Made by a program: the position numbers and the translations under genes
In this document: one piece after another, positions 27,101 to 39,100 of the stretch
Numbering within the stretch: the stretch's first letter is position 1
Layout: each line of letters starts with the position of its first letter
The notes under the pieces: model-generated
The model's input: the letters and a program-made list of their open reading frames with translations, nothing else
Told to the model about the DNA's origin: nothing
Databases searched by the model: none
NCBI GenBank assembly: GCA_009746045.1
Contig: RPFO01000038.1
Coordinates: 1,317,576 to 1,381,575 of the forward strand
Direction of reading: 5' to 3'
Source of the DNA: Mesostigma viride
Taxonomy: Eukaryota; Streptophyta; Mesostigmatophyceae; Mesostigmatales; Mesostigmataceae
DNA: 64,000 nt

Positions 27101-30100
27101 CCCCGTACAGCGGCTGCACACCGTGCTCCTCCAGCTCTGGCACTGCGGCCTCCAGGTCATCATACTCCAGGCTCTCTGCGCGCTCCTTCATCCCAAGGCC
27201 AGGCCGCCACGCCAGCGTGTTGATGTCCACGTCAGAGCCCTCGCTCATACGCGACGGGCGGCGGGCTTGCGGTGACGACGACGTCAGCACTGGCGAGCCG
27301 CTGCTTTCGCCAGCCTTTTGTCCAGGCTTGGACCCCGGGCCCTGCAGCTCCTGCTGCTTGTCCAGGCTGAACGCGGGGCTGTCGGATCCAAAGACCTCGC
27401 GGCTCTTGCGGTCAAGCGTGTAGGCGAACCATTCCTTCTCGGTTAACGTCATCAGCCCGTCCCCAAATGTGCGCAGATTCTCGTGCATCTGGACGGTGAT
27501 AAGCGCGCGCACGATGGATGATGCGTGATGGACGAGCGCATGCACACACACAGTTGGATGGATGGATGCACACAAAGAGGGAGAATCGAGCGTGGCAGAT
27601 TCGACGGGGTTGAGGTTACACGGGGGATATGGGCTGCCGACATCGACATTGCTAACGTGATCGTGACAGCCAATCAAACACAGCCAGCACAGTCCTACTG
27701 CTCTTTTGGCGGCCGGCGTCATGTCTGCTTTTTCTTCGATGACAAAGGTTTGTACTTGTTCGAGTATCTCCCCAACCACAGCCACTGAGGCAGCATGCAG
27801 CGGCGCAGGCTCTTGGACAGAGAACCATTGGACAGCAGTGACTGAAACATGCTCGTTGAAGGCCACTGGCAGAAGGACTACGACTACCTTTAAAACTAGG
27901 ATCACTTGACCTTGTTGTAAGCACAGGAGTCGTCTCAGGGATGCTCAACCACAGGGACTACTTGCTGGGATGATGAACATGTGATCTGTTGGAGCACACA
28001 GACATGCAGGGGCCCAGGCGTTTCACAGCATTTGCTGCATCATCTCGACAGAATACATCATGCATGGCACTCTATCAACTCACCCACAGCCGGATTAGCT
28101 GAGATGGCGTGGGCGCCAGGTTCATGCCGAGGAAGACGCCTCGGAAGAGCTGCCCACCAGAATAAGGGCGGGGAGATGGGAACACGCAGCATAACGGAGG
28201 GGGGGGGGATGATGGGAACACTCAGCAGAAGGGTGGGGGGGTGGGAGCACATAGCAGGCAGCAGCGGAGAGAGCACTAGGTACCATCAAAGCTGCATGTA
28301 AGCAACTAAAGCAAACCATAGTAGCAGGTGCATTTATACTTTATACGACATGGAGTGCTCACAAGTGGTCCGCTGGTATTACCGCTGGTACGTGAACAAA
28401 CACCTGCACAAACAAGCAGGTCATGCACATCTCTGGCATATAACCGCGTCGAGCGTGCCAAAACATGCCCGCCAACAGCCTTCAATTTCACCACACAATC
28501 ACACAAGCCAGCCATAAGGCAGAAGCGAGCATTTCCGGGATTAATAGGGCGTTGTGCAGAGCAAAGCCCTGCAAAACTGGGAAATACGCACCAAGCGCCA
28601 TGCAGCCACCTCACGCGGCATTCTTTATAGTCGCGTGGCATTCTTCACAGCGCAGACTGGACAGACAACAGAGATTTTCAGTACCGCATCATGCGATTGG
28701 ATCCGCCTCTGATTGCGATACCAGGACATGTGTCAAGACCAGTACCCCACCGGCATGGGATGCTCCACTGTGGGATCAATCTATGCGTTCGAGAATGGCT
28801 GGGAAGGAATCCACTGGTTTACGGCTCATGAGCCATGGATTGCTGCCGCGTGGTGCTAGGCTTCACAACAGCCACCCCCCGATAAAAGGGGTCGCTTGGC
28901 CCAGTTCTAGTGCCATCCACCCACCCATCCAAGAACCCATCCAAGAACCCATCCAAGTGCACGCATGTGGGTTTGAGTGTGCGTGCATTGTGCATGTGTG
29001 CGTGTGTGCGCGCACCTGCAGCAGCGACATGAAGCCGAATTGGTAGTGTGGGCGCGCAGGCGTGGGCAGCATGGTGGCCTTGACCCGCTTGAGGATCTGC
29101 ACCGACGCCTTGCCCACCAGCTCGGCCGTCTCCAGCAGCGACGTGGGCGCCTCGCGCATGTACGTGTGCAGCACCGCGCAGAATATGGCCGCCATGCGAG
29201 AGGACGACATGGCCGGCACGCCCAGCTGGTGGTAGTGCCACAGCAGGCGGTCACTTGCTGCAGGCACGCGCGCGCGGGTGCCGGGGATGTAGGTCAGCGT
29301 GGCCAGGTGGCGCAACCGCAGGATCCTGCGGGGGTGGGGAGGGGTGATGGTGGCGAGGCAGGCAGGCAAGCTGTCAGACACCACGTAATCCTATCTCTCT
29401 CACACGGTGGCTTGCTATATTTCTGTTGGCAAAGCACTGTAAAGTGCTTTTGATTTCGTGAGCACACTATAGGCATGTGTCCGCTGTCATTCAGGCCATG
29501 CCAGTTTGTGCGGCAATGCGTGGTGCTGGCGTACAGTTATGCCCAGGTAGGCAGGCATAATGGGACCACTTTGACCAAACTGGTCGACAGATGCGGGGCC
29601 AGCGGGGGCACCAACAACCCCAGTAGATGGTGGTGTGCTATAACCTGGAAGCGCGGGGGCTCACCAACAACTTGACACTACACTCTTGCTACGCATCCTG
29701 CATGCGACACGAAGACTGCTCATGTGACACAGCGAGAGGGTGATCCGAGAGGGAGCCCTGTCTGTCAGCAAACAACTAAGAGAGTGGCAGAAAGGCACAT
29801 AATAAGAATGACTGAGGAAGCCACAACGAAGTGGTCAAGTAAAGTTGAGGAAGCCAGATTACAAGCAAGAGAAATGCAGCTTGACATTGAGGCTCAGGGC
29901 AAACCAAGACAGATGCATTTACTACTGCGAGATAGATGCAGCAAAAGTGAGGCTCCTCTGACAGCTACCACGCCCTGTGATACACCCCCACAATGCTGCA
30001 TTAACACGGTGAAAGCATGGGTGGTGCACACCGGTACGACTCATGCTGCATCACCTACTTTACAAAATGAGTCTTCTGCAGCGGGTACCACCCCCCGCTC

Positions 30101-33100
30101 TCAATCAGCTGCCGCACCAGCTGCGCCACAACAACCTCGCCACTAGCGTCCGCGACCGGCAGGCTGAGGTCATCCACGAGGACCATGAGCGGCTTGCCCT
30201 GTGCGGGCGCCAGCAGGTCCAGCCGCCCCTGCTGCTCCAGCTGGCGCATCATCAGCATGTGCATCGCCTCGGGGCCACAATGACGGCTCAACCGCACAGT
30301 GACCGTGTGCGCATCCCGGTCCCGCTCCGCAAACCGAAGCACGCGAGACAGCAGCTGGCTCTTCCCGGTCGAAGGGGGCCCCGTGAGCAGGACGGGCCGG
30401 CCCCATCTGGCCAGCAGGTCGGACAAATACGCGGGTGCCAGCATCTCCAACGTGGGAACGGCGAGCGTGCCCGTGAACAGCATGCGGACCAGCTCATGCG
30501 TCCCCATGGAGAAGAGGTAATCCCCCGCGAGCCGCTGCTCCTGCATGCCCATCCCTGCGCTCCACTTGATCCATTTCGGCGCCCCCGCGTCCACCATGTA
30601 GTCAAACACGGTGCCCTCGGGGGGGAACGCCAGCGACGGCTCGTCGGGGTCCACCACCACCGCCTTCCGCAGCCGCACGTCAAACTGGGTCCGGTGCTCC
30701 TTGCCCAGTATCACCCCATACGTCCACACCATTGCCAACAGCGCCGTCATGCCCAGCGTCTCCGGCTCCACGAACATCGTGCTATCCCCCCCCTCGGTCA
30801 TCTCCCCTCCCTCCTTGCCATCCAATATATCCAGAACATCCGCCCAACTGTCGTTGTTTGACTCCTTCATGTTATCGGCCGCGCGACCCAGCAGCGGATT
30901 CGCCTTGAGCGTGATCACCGAACGCATCCACGTGCCCTTGAGCTTATCCCAGTTATCGATACCGCTCAACTTGCGGTCACCCCCGCCGGCGCCCATCTGG
31001 GACGACTCGGAGGCTGAGGCATCCCCCTGCCCGCTGGTGGCCGCATCCCCGCCCTCAGTGCCACCCGCATGCAGCGCGTCCGGGCCCTCTCTCAAACGAC
31101 CCGGGCCCCCATACCCCATGTCAGCGGGCGGCTGATCGTGGGGGACCTTGTGCGGGGCATCCCACGTGCCGGCCGCGTGCAGCAAAGCCTCAGTGAGCAC
31201 AAGGAAGCTGCGGAACAAGCCCACCCCCGTGGTGGCAGGCGACAGAAGCTCCCCCTCCTCCCTGGCCGCATCCACCGCGTGCATGCCCACGGGCAAGTAC
31301 CGCAGGCACACGCCGCGCAGGTATTCACTGTGCTCTGCCAGGGATGCGGGCAGGGCTCCCAGCCAGGCGTCCAGCAGATGCGACCAGGCAGCCTCGTCCG
31401 CTTCCACGTGCACCATGCCGCAGCGGGAGAGGGTCGAGGGCGCTGCGCCGGCGAGGCTGGTCGACTCGAAGACAATGTTCAGCAGCGAGCGGTCAGGCGT
31501 GTGGATGGTCTCACCGTTGGCCAGCGACAGGCAGTGCGCGTCGTCCAGCACGCTGTTGAGGCTGTCGGCCCAGGAGGACTCGACGGGGCCATCCAGCACC
31601 AGCCAGTGGGGCAGCTTCTTGGCACGGCAAGACTCGGAGGAAAGCCGGATCTGGCAACCGGCACGGGGAATGCGAATGAGAGGGGCGGCAGTCAGCATCG
31701 GTGTAAAAGGATACATATTGGGGGAAATGGTCAAGCGGGGGGGGAGGAAAGCAGACATTAGAGGTTTGCCACCTAGAGGTAGCAGCTTTCCAGACTCCTT
31801 ATGCCTGTCATACTGGCACCCTTAGACGCATGGAAGCACGCCATCCTCCCTCAACATCCTTTGCTGCTTCCTCACTATGAAAGCCCCTTTCGAAGATGTG
31901 TCCACCACCCAGTGTAGGAAGCAGCAACGTCTACATGCCACTCCAGCCACCAGGTAAGCCAAGGTGTTTGGGGAGCTGCTTACAAAGAAACGGGACATGC
32001 ATGTCATGACCATGTCATACACTGATGGCATCCAGTGGGCAATAGCAGCTGGTTGGCGTGCCCACCATGCTGGGTGGCAGACATGTACATGAGGACCCAT
32101 TGCGCACAGGTCTTGCTATTGTAGCCAACCCTAGACAAACCCCTTCTTCATATGATGTTTTACTAGCGCTGCACGCGCCCATTGTGCAGCTCTTGTAAGT
32201 CCACTCACGCTTGCGGAACCCACCCAACACTGCTTTTGCTTCCACGTTTATGCGTTCCTGAATCAGGGTCAAGTCTGCACAACCCCAGCCACCCACCACC
32301 CACCCAGCAAGACCGCACCCCCAGCATATCTAATCCCACCAAGCACAGCCACATCCCTGCGATCTCACCCCACCATCCACCACCGCACACGTGCCGCGCA
32401 GCAAGGCCGCACCGCCGCCATGTCCCCCACCGGAAAGACCACACCAGCTCATATGTCAACACAGCACCGCCACATCTCACCACTTACGAATATAAACTAT
32501 TAGTATTAATATTTTTACTACTGGATACTATTCTTGTTTAGTTATTTTATTACTATTACTATCATCATCGTGACCATCTCACCATGGTGGACAGGATCCC
32601 CTCGCGCCACGCGTGCGAGAACTCGGAGAATTCGCCGTACAGGTGTCCCAGGCGGACCGCCTTGGGATGCACATGCCGCAGTATAGGCGGTGGGTCCACC
32701 CCCTTGAGAGCCTTGCCCTCGGGGGTATCCCGCCACGCACGCTGGAGTGTGACGGCCAGCAGGTTTAGCACCAGCGACTTGCCTGACGCGACGGGCCCCG
32801 TGAGCACCACCCCCAGGCGCGCGCCCATGGCCTCATGCAGCTGCAGCGCCTTGTAGACAAGCAGCGGCGTTGCGTGCAGCCGGCGCACAGTGGCCGCGCG
32901 CTCCAACTGTTGCCGCAGCGTGGCATTGTGGGTGCGGGGGGCAGATGCCCGAGGGAACACGGACGCCAGCACGCGCTGGAACAGGAGGAGCTCCGCGGGA
33001 GGGAGCTGCGGCGCGTTGCAGTGGTGGATGGCCGTGTAGAGAAGGGACTCCTCCAGCGCATCCGAGCGGCTTGAGGGGGGAGCGGGGGGTGCCGCGGCCA

Positions 33101-36100
33101 CAGGGGGCCTGACCGGGGCCAGCATGGGGGGGACATTGTCGGAAGGAGAGCTCTTGCCGGGGCCAGAGGGACCATCTGCGTCCCCGGACTCCTTGGCCAG
33201 CCCAGAGTCGGTCAAATCATTGGCATCTTTTGGAGCCGTGCCGGCGGGATCCCCTGGGCCGGCGGCATCCTGGGAGTTGGAACCTTGGTCGCCCGGCAAC
33301 GGAGCGATTGTCACGGGTCCCTTTACAGCACTCTTCCCGGTAGCCTTGGCGGCGAGTGCGCGTGCGCCAGCAGCGGCTGCGGCCGCCGCCGCCTGCGCCG
33401 CCTCGCCCTCCTTTACTAGCCGCCAGCAGAGCACGTTCATGTAGGTGACAACGGCACGCATGGAGCGGAGACCAAAGTCAAGCGGTAGGTGCCCTACCTC
33501 GTTGGCGGCGAGAGTGTAGGCGATGACAAGCTTCTGGGCCAGCCGTGACGTCAGGTGGAACCCCTCGGCCATGAGCAGCGCGCACATGATCATTTCCACG
33601 TCCGGCGCCAGCATTGCGATGGGGCGGAAGAGAACTCGGAGCGATTCCGGCGCGGGGAACTGGCTGTCGAGCCGCTGATGGGGCAAGCCCATGGTGATAC
33701 AGAACCAGACGTCCGCGCCCTTTACTTCTATCAACGTACCCTCCAGCTCCATCTTCTTGACGCCGCTGGCGACCGCGACGTGGATCTGCTGGACGAGGTG
33801 GGACACGACAGAGAGCAGGCCTCGAGGCAGCGCGTCAAACTCTTTCAGGCACGCCCAGAGACCCCCCGCGGCCACCCCACGGAAGAAGTTCCGCACCGTC
33901 TGCAGGTCCCACTGCGCCTTGCCCCCATGGAATGTGGCCAGGAATCGCCCGCACAACTTGGCGAGCTCCTTTGAGGTCTCAGACTTGCCCGCGCCGTGAG
34001 GGCCCATGAGCGCTCCGCCTAGTCCGAGGCTCATCGCAGCAAACATGGACAGGAACACGCGCTCGGTGAGCGGCGAGATGAAGAGGCGCGCGAGGGAGCC
34101 GATGAACTCGTAGCCGTAGGGAACCGACCCGCCCACAGAGGATATGGTGATGGTAGTCGCGCCGTCAAAGTAGGCGCGGAGCGAACCTTGCCATGCGAAC
34201 GACTCGACGCTGGGGCTGGCGCTGTCCTTGGTGATGCGCAGGCATAATTCTTGCTGGTAGCAGGACAGCGTGACCAGCGCCTGCAGAACCGCGCGGCTCT
34301 CGGGAAGCAGGTCGCCGCGGAGAACCGTCGTGAAGTGCGTCAGGTGCGACACGATGCGCCTGGCATGGCCACGCAACGGTGGCAGGCACAGCGGCAGCGG
34401 TGAGGGCAGCAGTAGCGGCACCGCAGGGCATCCGGGGCAGCGTCATGTTTGGCACACAATCGGATAGGGTTTTGGGAGCTGTCCGTACGTATGCTTAAAA
34501 AAAGGAATGCACAGAGGCCTAGGCGTCAGGGCTGCGAGCCACATAGGAGGGGCACACTTGACGTAATCGTGGCAACAAGTGTGGCGATGGCTAGCGGCAA
34601 GCAATGGAAGGGTGTGGTGAGAAAGGGGGGCTCGCACGCTGCATACCATGCCCGGAAACCAGCACATGATGACAGGCAGCAAGGAAATTACAAGGGTGCT
34701 GGACCATTGGACCAGGGAGGCACTGATCACATGTAAAAGCTGCGATGCCACCAGTCAGAAGCAGCGAGCAAGCAATCAACACGAGCAATCACAAGACTTC
34801 CAGGTGTACGCTGTGTCCACACGCGTCCCGCCTTCCCTGGCCTTCCCTGTTAAGGGGTTTAGGGGGGGTTGTTTGGGGTCTAGGGTTTAGGGTTTAGAGT
34901 TTAGAGTTTAGGATTTGGGGTCTTCCGCATTCCCTGTCCACCAGCCCATCCCTGTCCACAAGCATCCCGCCTTCCCCGATGGTTCAGAAGGATGCACAAT
35001 AGCTATGCCTGGTGAGTGGTTGGGGCTGGGCGATGGGATATCACAAAAGCCGAATGGCAACCCTTGTTCAACACAACTCAAAATGCCACGCACCCTTGCT
35101 CCACCATGAGTGAGACGCGGTTGCTGCCGTTGCGGTTGAGCGCGGCCTCAAAGCGGCGGCAGAAGTAGATGTGGGCAACTAGCGGGAACAGCTGGCCAGG
35201 GACCTGCAGGGGCAGGGAGACACCACCCCACAGACCACTCATGGCTCGTAAGAAACAGCCATATTCAGGTACAACGTTACACTCATTGCAGACCTTGCGA
35301 TTGCAAGGTTGTTACATGGTTACATTCCTTGCAATAACAAGGGAATGGGTCGTTTGGAGTGGGGGCTAAGCAGATTACCAGAACCAACACCTGGAAATAG
35401 GTTGCACATGGGTGTTGGTTCACTTGGGTCCTACGTGTTTGGAAACTCTGTCCCAAAGAATGACATAGCAAGCTTTTAAAAGCAGAGAGACATACCCTGA
35501 CATCGGAGACGTGATGCCTATTCAGGTACACCCACGGTGCCTGCCCACCCATGACGCACGCCACGGCTCCTCACCTTGTAGCGCAGCTCGTTCTTCCACG
35601 CGTTGAGGATGTGCATGAACTGCGTCATGTCGGGTGGCTGCCCGTCCTGCAACACCCGCATGCGGTGCCGGCCGCGAGGGAAGATGGTCTCGTGCACGCC
35701 ATCTGCCGCGCCCTCCTCCAGATCCTCCAACCCCATCGCGGCCAAGGGATCCCCCACCATGTCCCGCCGGCCATCGTCGGCCCCCTCCTCATCATCATCC
35801 CCCTGACTCGAGTCACTATTTGACGATGACTCATCGCCATTAAGGATAGCCTCCACCTCATCGTCGCTACTGCTGCTCGCCCCCGCGGCCTCCTTTCGCT
35901 GGCGCCGCACCTCCTCCGCCTCGTCCTCCCGCCGCCCCTTCTCGATGCGGTCCAACGTGAACGCGCCGCCCCCGCCGAGCTCGTCCAGCTGGCGCAGGAC
36001 CTCATCGCTCGGCTCCTCACCCACATCGAGGGTCCCTGCCTCCTCGATCACACCCAGGATGTTCTCCACGGGGCCGTCCTTGGACAGCTGGCGGTCCAGC

Positions 36101-39100
36101 CGGCGGCGAGACCCCGCTCTCTTGACCGTCGGGGCGCTAGCCGCCGCAGCGGTTTCGGACCCTGCGTCACCCTCGGTGGAGGAAGCCATGGAGTTCGTGC
36201 GGTCAAGGCCATTCACCCCCGGGCTGGGCGTCGAGCGTTCCCCATCCGGCCCCTCCTCAATGGAGCCGGGTCGACCCTTCTTGGTTTCCCCCGCGCGATC
36301 CTTGGATGGCTTGGCCGACACAGGCGCGACGACCAGCCCCCCCCTCCTGCGGCGCGCCAAGGGGGCGATGGGCTTCTTCTTCTTGACGAGCCCGACGAGC
36401 GCACGGAATGCCCCCTTGGAGTCCCCCACGGGGGTGATGCGCATGAGGGCATCGTCGGGCCCCCACTCGGGCACGCTGAGCCGGTTCACCAGCAGCGCGC
36501 AGATGGTGCGCTGGCTCTCGTTCACGACCTCGCGCAGCCACTGTTCCGGTGGCCGGCCGGACGTGGTGATGGGTAGCTTGAGCGTGACCGTGTTGCCCTG
36601 CGTGCTGTGCAGCGCAACGACCTGATGAATCTTCTGGTAGTCGTCTGTGGCGGATGCCGAAGCGCCAGGCAGCCCTGGGTGCGCGGTCGTGCCAAACTGG
36701 ACGTGGCTAATCCCGTCGAATACCTTGCACAGGTAGCTGTTCGCGGCGCCCGGATCGTGGTCGTACGACATGATCTGGAGGATCTCGTTATCCGACAGAA
36801 AGAAGAAGCGGGGGAAGAGCACGCGCTTGTCCACCAGCACGCAGGTGACTTGGGAGATCAGCCCCTCCAAAATCCGGCTCGCGTCCAACAAGTGGTTTGC
36901 GAACACGGCCGAGTCGCAAAGACCGAACACGGTCCGCTTCTTCTGCACCCACTGCGTGATCCACTTCCAGATCTTGTCCACCGACGCAAACCGGTCTGCC
37001 TCGTCCGGCAGCTGGCTCCGGATCTTGCCCGACCGAAACACCGCGTCCAGGAGCACCCACTTCCGTTGTGTTGTCAGAAGTTCATCCATCGCCGTGTACA
37101 TGACCCCGAGCCGCTCATGCCAGCCCCGGGCCAGACGCTCCAGCTGGCCTGCCGCCTGGCTGTTGAGCAGCACCCGCACCGCCACCATCTGGTCATCCAG
37201 AAGCACCATGGCCTCCTCGATGCCCTCCACCAGGCAGTAGTCACCATGGTACACCACCGTGCGCAGCGCGGTGGCCCTCATCTCCACGTCCAGCCGCTCC
37301 AGGGACTGCTCCAGCTGGAACTCTTGCATCGCACGGGCCAGCGTACGCATGAGCAGGTCGCGGGCGTTGAGGAGCGGCAGCGAGAGCACCTGGGAGAGGG
37401 TGGCCTCCTCCCCCGTGGCCTCCAGGATGGAGGGGCCCACCACCTCGGTCAGCTCCAGAATGTGCCGCTGCTTGATGCTCGGGTGGCACAGCCACAGCAC
37501 CATGGGCATCGCCTTGGTCGCCGCCTCCACCTGGTGGCAGGAGCGAGGAGAAACCGAGGACAGGGGATCCAAGGGAAAACGATCCAAGGGACTGTGGGTG
37601 GCAGCATGGGGTTCTGTTGGCAAGAGACGGGGGGGCAGTCCTACCTAGTTATCGCAACAATAGGAACACCTTGATCTGCATCATGATTCCATGAGCAGTT
37701 ACTAAAGCACTTCCCACAGTATAGTACCCACGACAAGCAATACCCTAAGCCAGCCACCGCGCAGGTCTTCGCATATTCCCACCACGGACAGACACCCAGT
37801 CAGGCCTCATGTTTCGCAGATGCTATGAGCAAAAAACAGGTGCTCTGCCGTGACGGTCGCAAAATCATACACGCCACAGTCCACTATCTGGACATGCACA
37901 CCCGATCACACAACCAGTGCATGCCAGCGCCGCACGCGCACCTGACTGCACATCCATTTCCTGCAAGTTGTGCGCATGCCCAGGTTCCCTACCAGTTCCT
38001 GCCAGCACCACGCACGCAACTGGTCACACATCCACTTCTCGCATGGCATGGGCATGCCTGGTCACACAGCCAGTGCATACAAGCGCCGACCACGCAAGCA
38101 CCTGGCCACGAACCAGCTCATGAATCGTGTGTGCGCGCACGCACCTGGTCGCGCAGCCAGTGCAGCATCTTCTGGGCCTCGTATGACTTCATCTCCGGCC
38201 CGTTGCTTGCCGCCAGGCGCACCAGCAGCGCGATGCGTCGCGCAAACCCGCTCATCTCCTCTTGCACCGCGGCCGTGTCCAGCTTGTGCAGGGGCACCAG
38301 GTTCCACTGCTGCCGCTTGATGCCCCACTCAGACACGAGCAGCCACATCTCCATGAGCGGCTCCAGCAGTGCGCGCATCGGCCGGATGAGCTCCCAGCAC
38401 TGGGACGAGGAGGAGAGGCCCAAGTTGCGCTCGTTGCGGAGGATCTCCTCGAGGCGCGCCGTCATGTCGTCTACCTTGTCCAGGGCAAGGCCCAGCGTCT
38501 GGGGGGAAGGGGGGAGAAGGGAGAGGGGATAAAAGAGGGGAAGAATGGGGGAGGGTGGGGGGGAAGGGGAAGGGGGGGAAAGAGGAGGGGGTGAAGACAA
38601 GGAAGCCCAAAAGAGGAGACATGTCTACCATCCATGCTCGACAAACACGCCCATGCCCTTTGACGAGCAATGTTGAAGGCAAAAGCGGCGCAGCACGCTC
38701 GTATTCCGAGTGCCAGCCGTGGGGCAAGGGGAAGGAACGTCAGAAGAAGAAACAGAAATGGACCGCCGCAACTCAAGGAGCAACCAGCGGAACGCCAAGG
38801 CCGTTGATACTGGCTGACGGCAGGAACTCGGGCGCACAGAAACCAAACGTTCCTTATAACAATAAGACGAGTTGCTCAACCCCTTGGCCGATAGCACAAG
38901 CGTGCATCCAAGGCTGATACGGCCCATGCGAGGTCTGAGGCTGAGAAATAGGAAAAGCTTTTTCCCTCATCAGATGGAGGTATGACCACATCGCTTGTTC
39001 CCTCCCGAATAACAGTCGGACATACCAGCCAGGACATGCCATAGAGATGCATCAACTACATGACTAGTTATAAGCCCCCTGCTTGTTCATATAAACATCA

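Noticed and set aside
30043-30861. 272-residue plus-strand ORF
   Set aside because: Antisense shadow of dynein AAA3 exon 11, whose frame has family motifs.
36607-37674. 355-residue plus-strand ORF
   Set aside because: Antisense shadow of the dynein linker exon 8.
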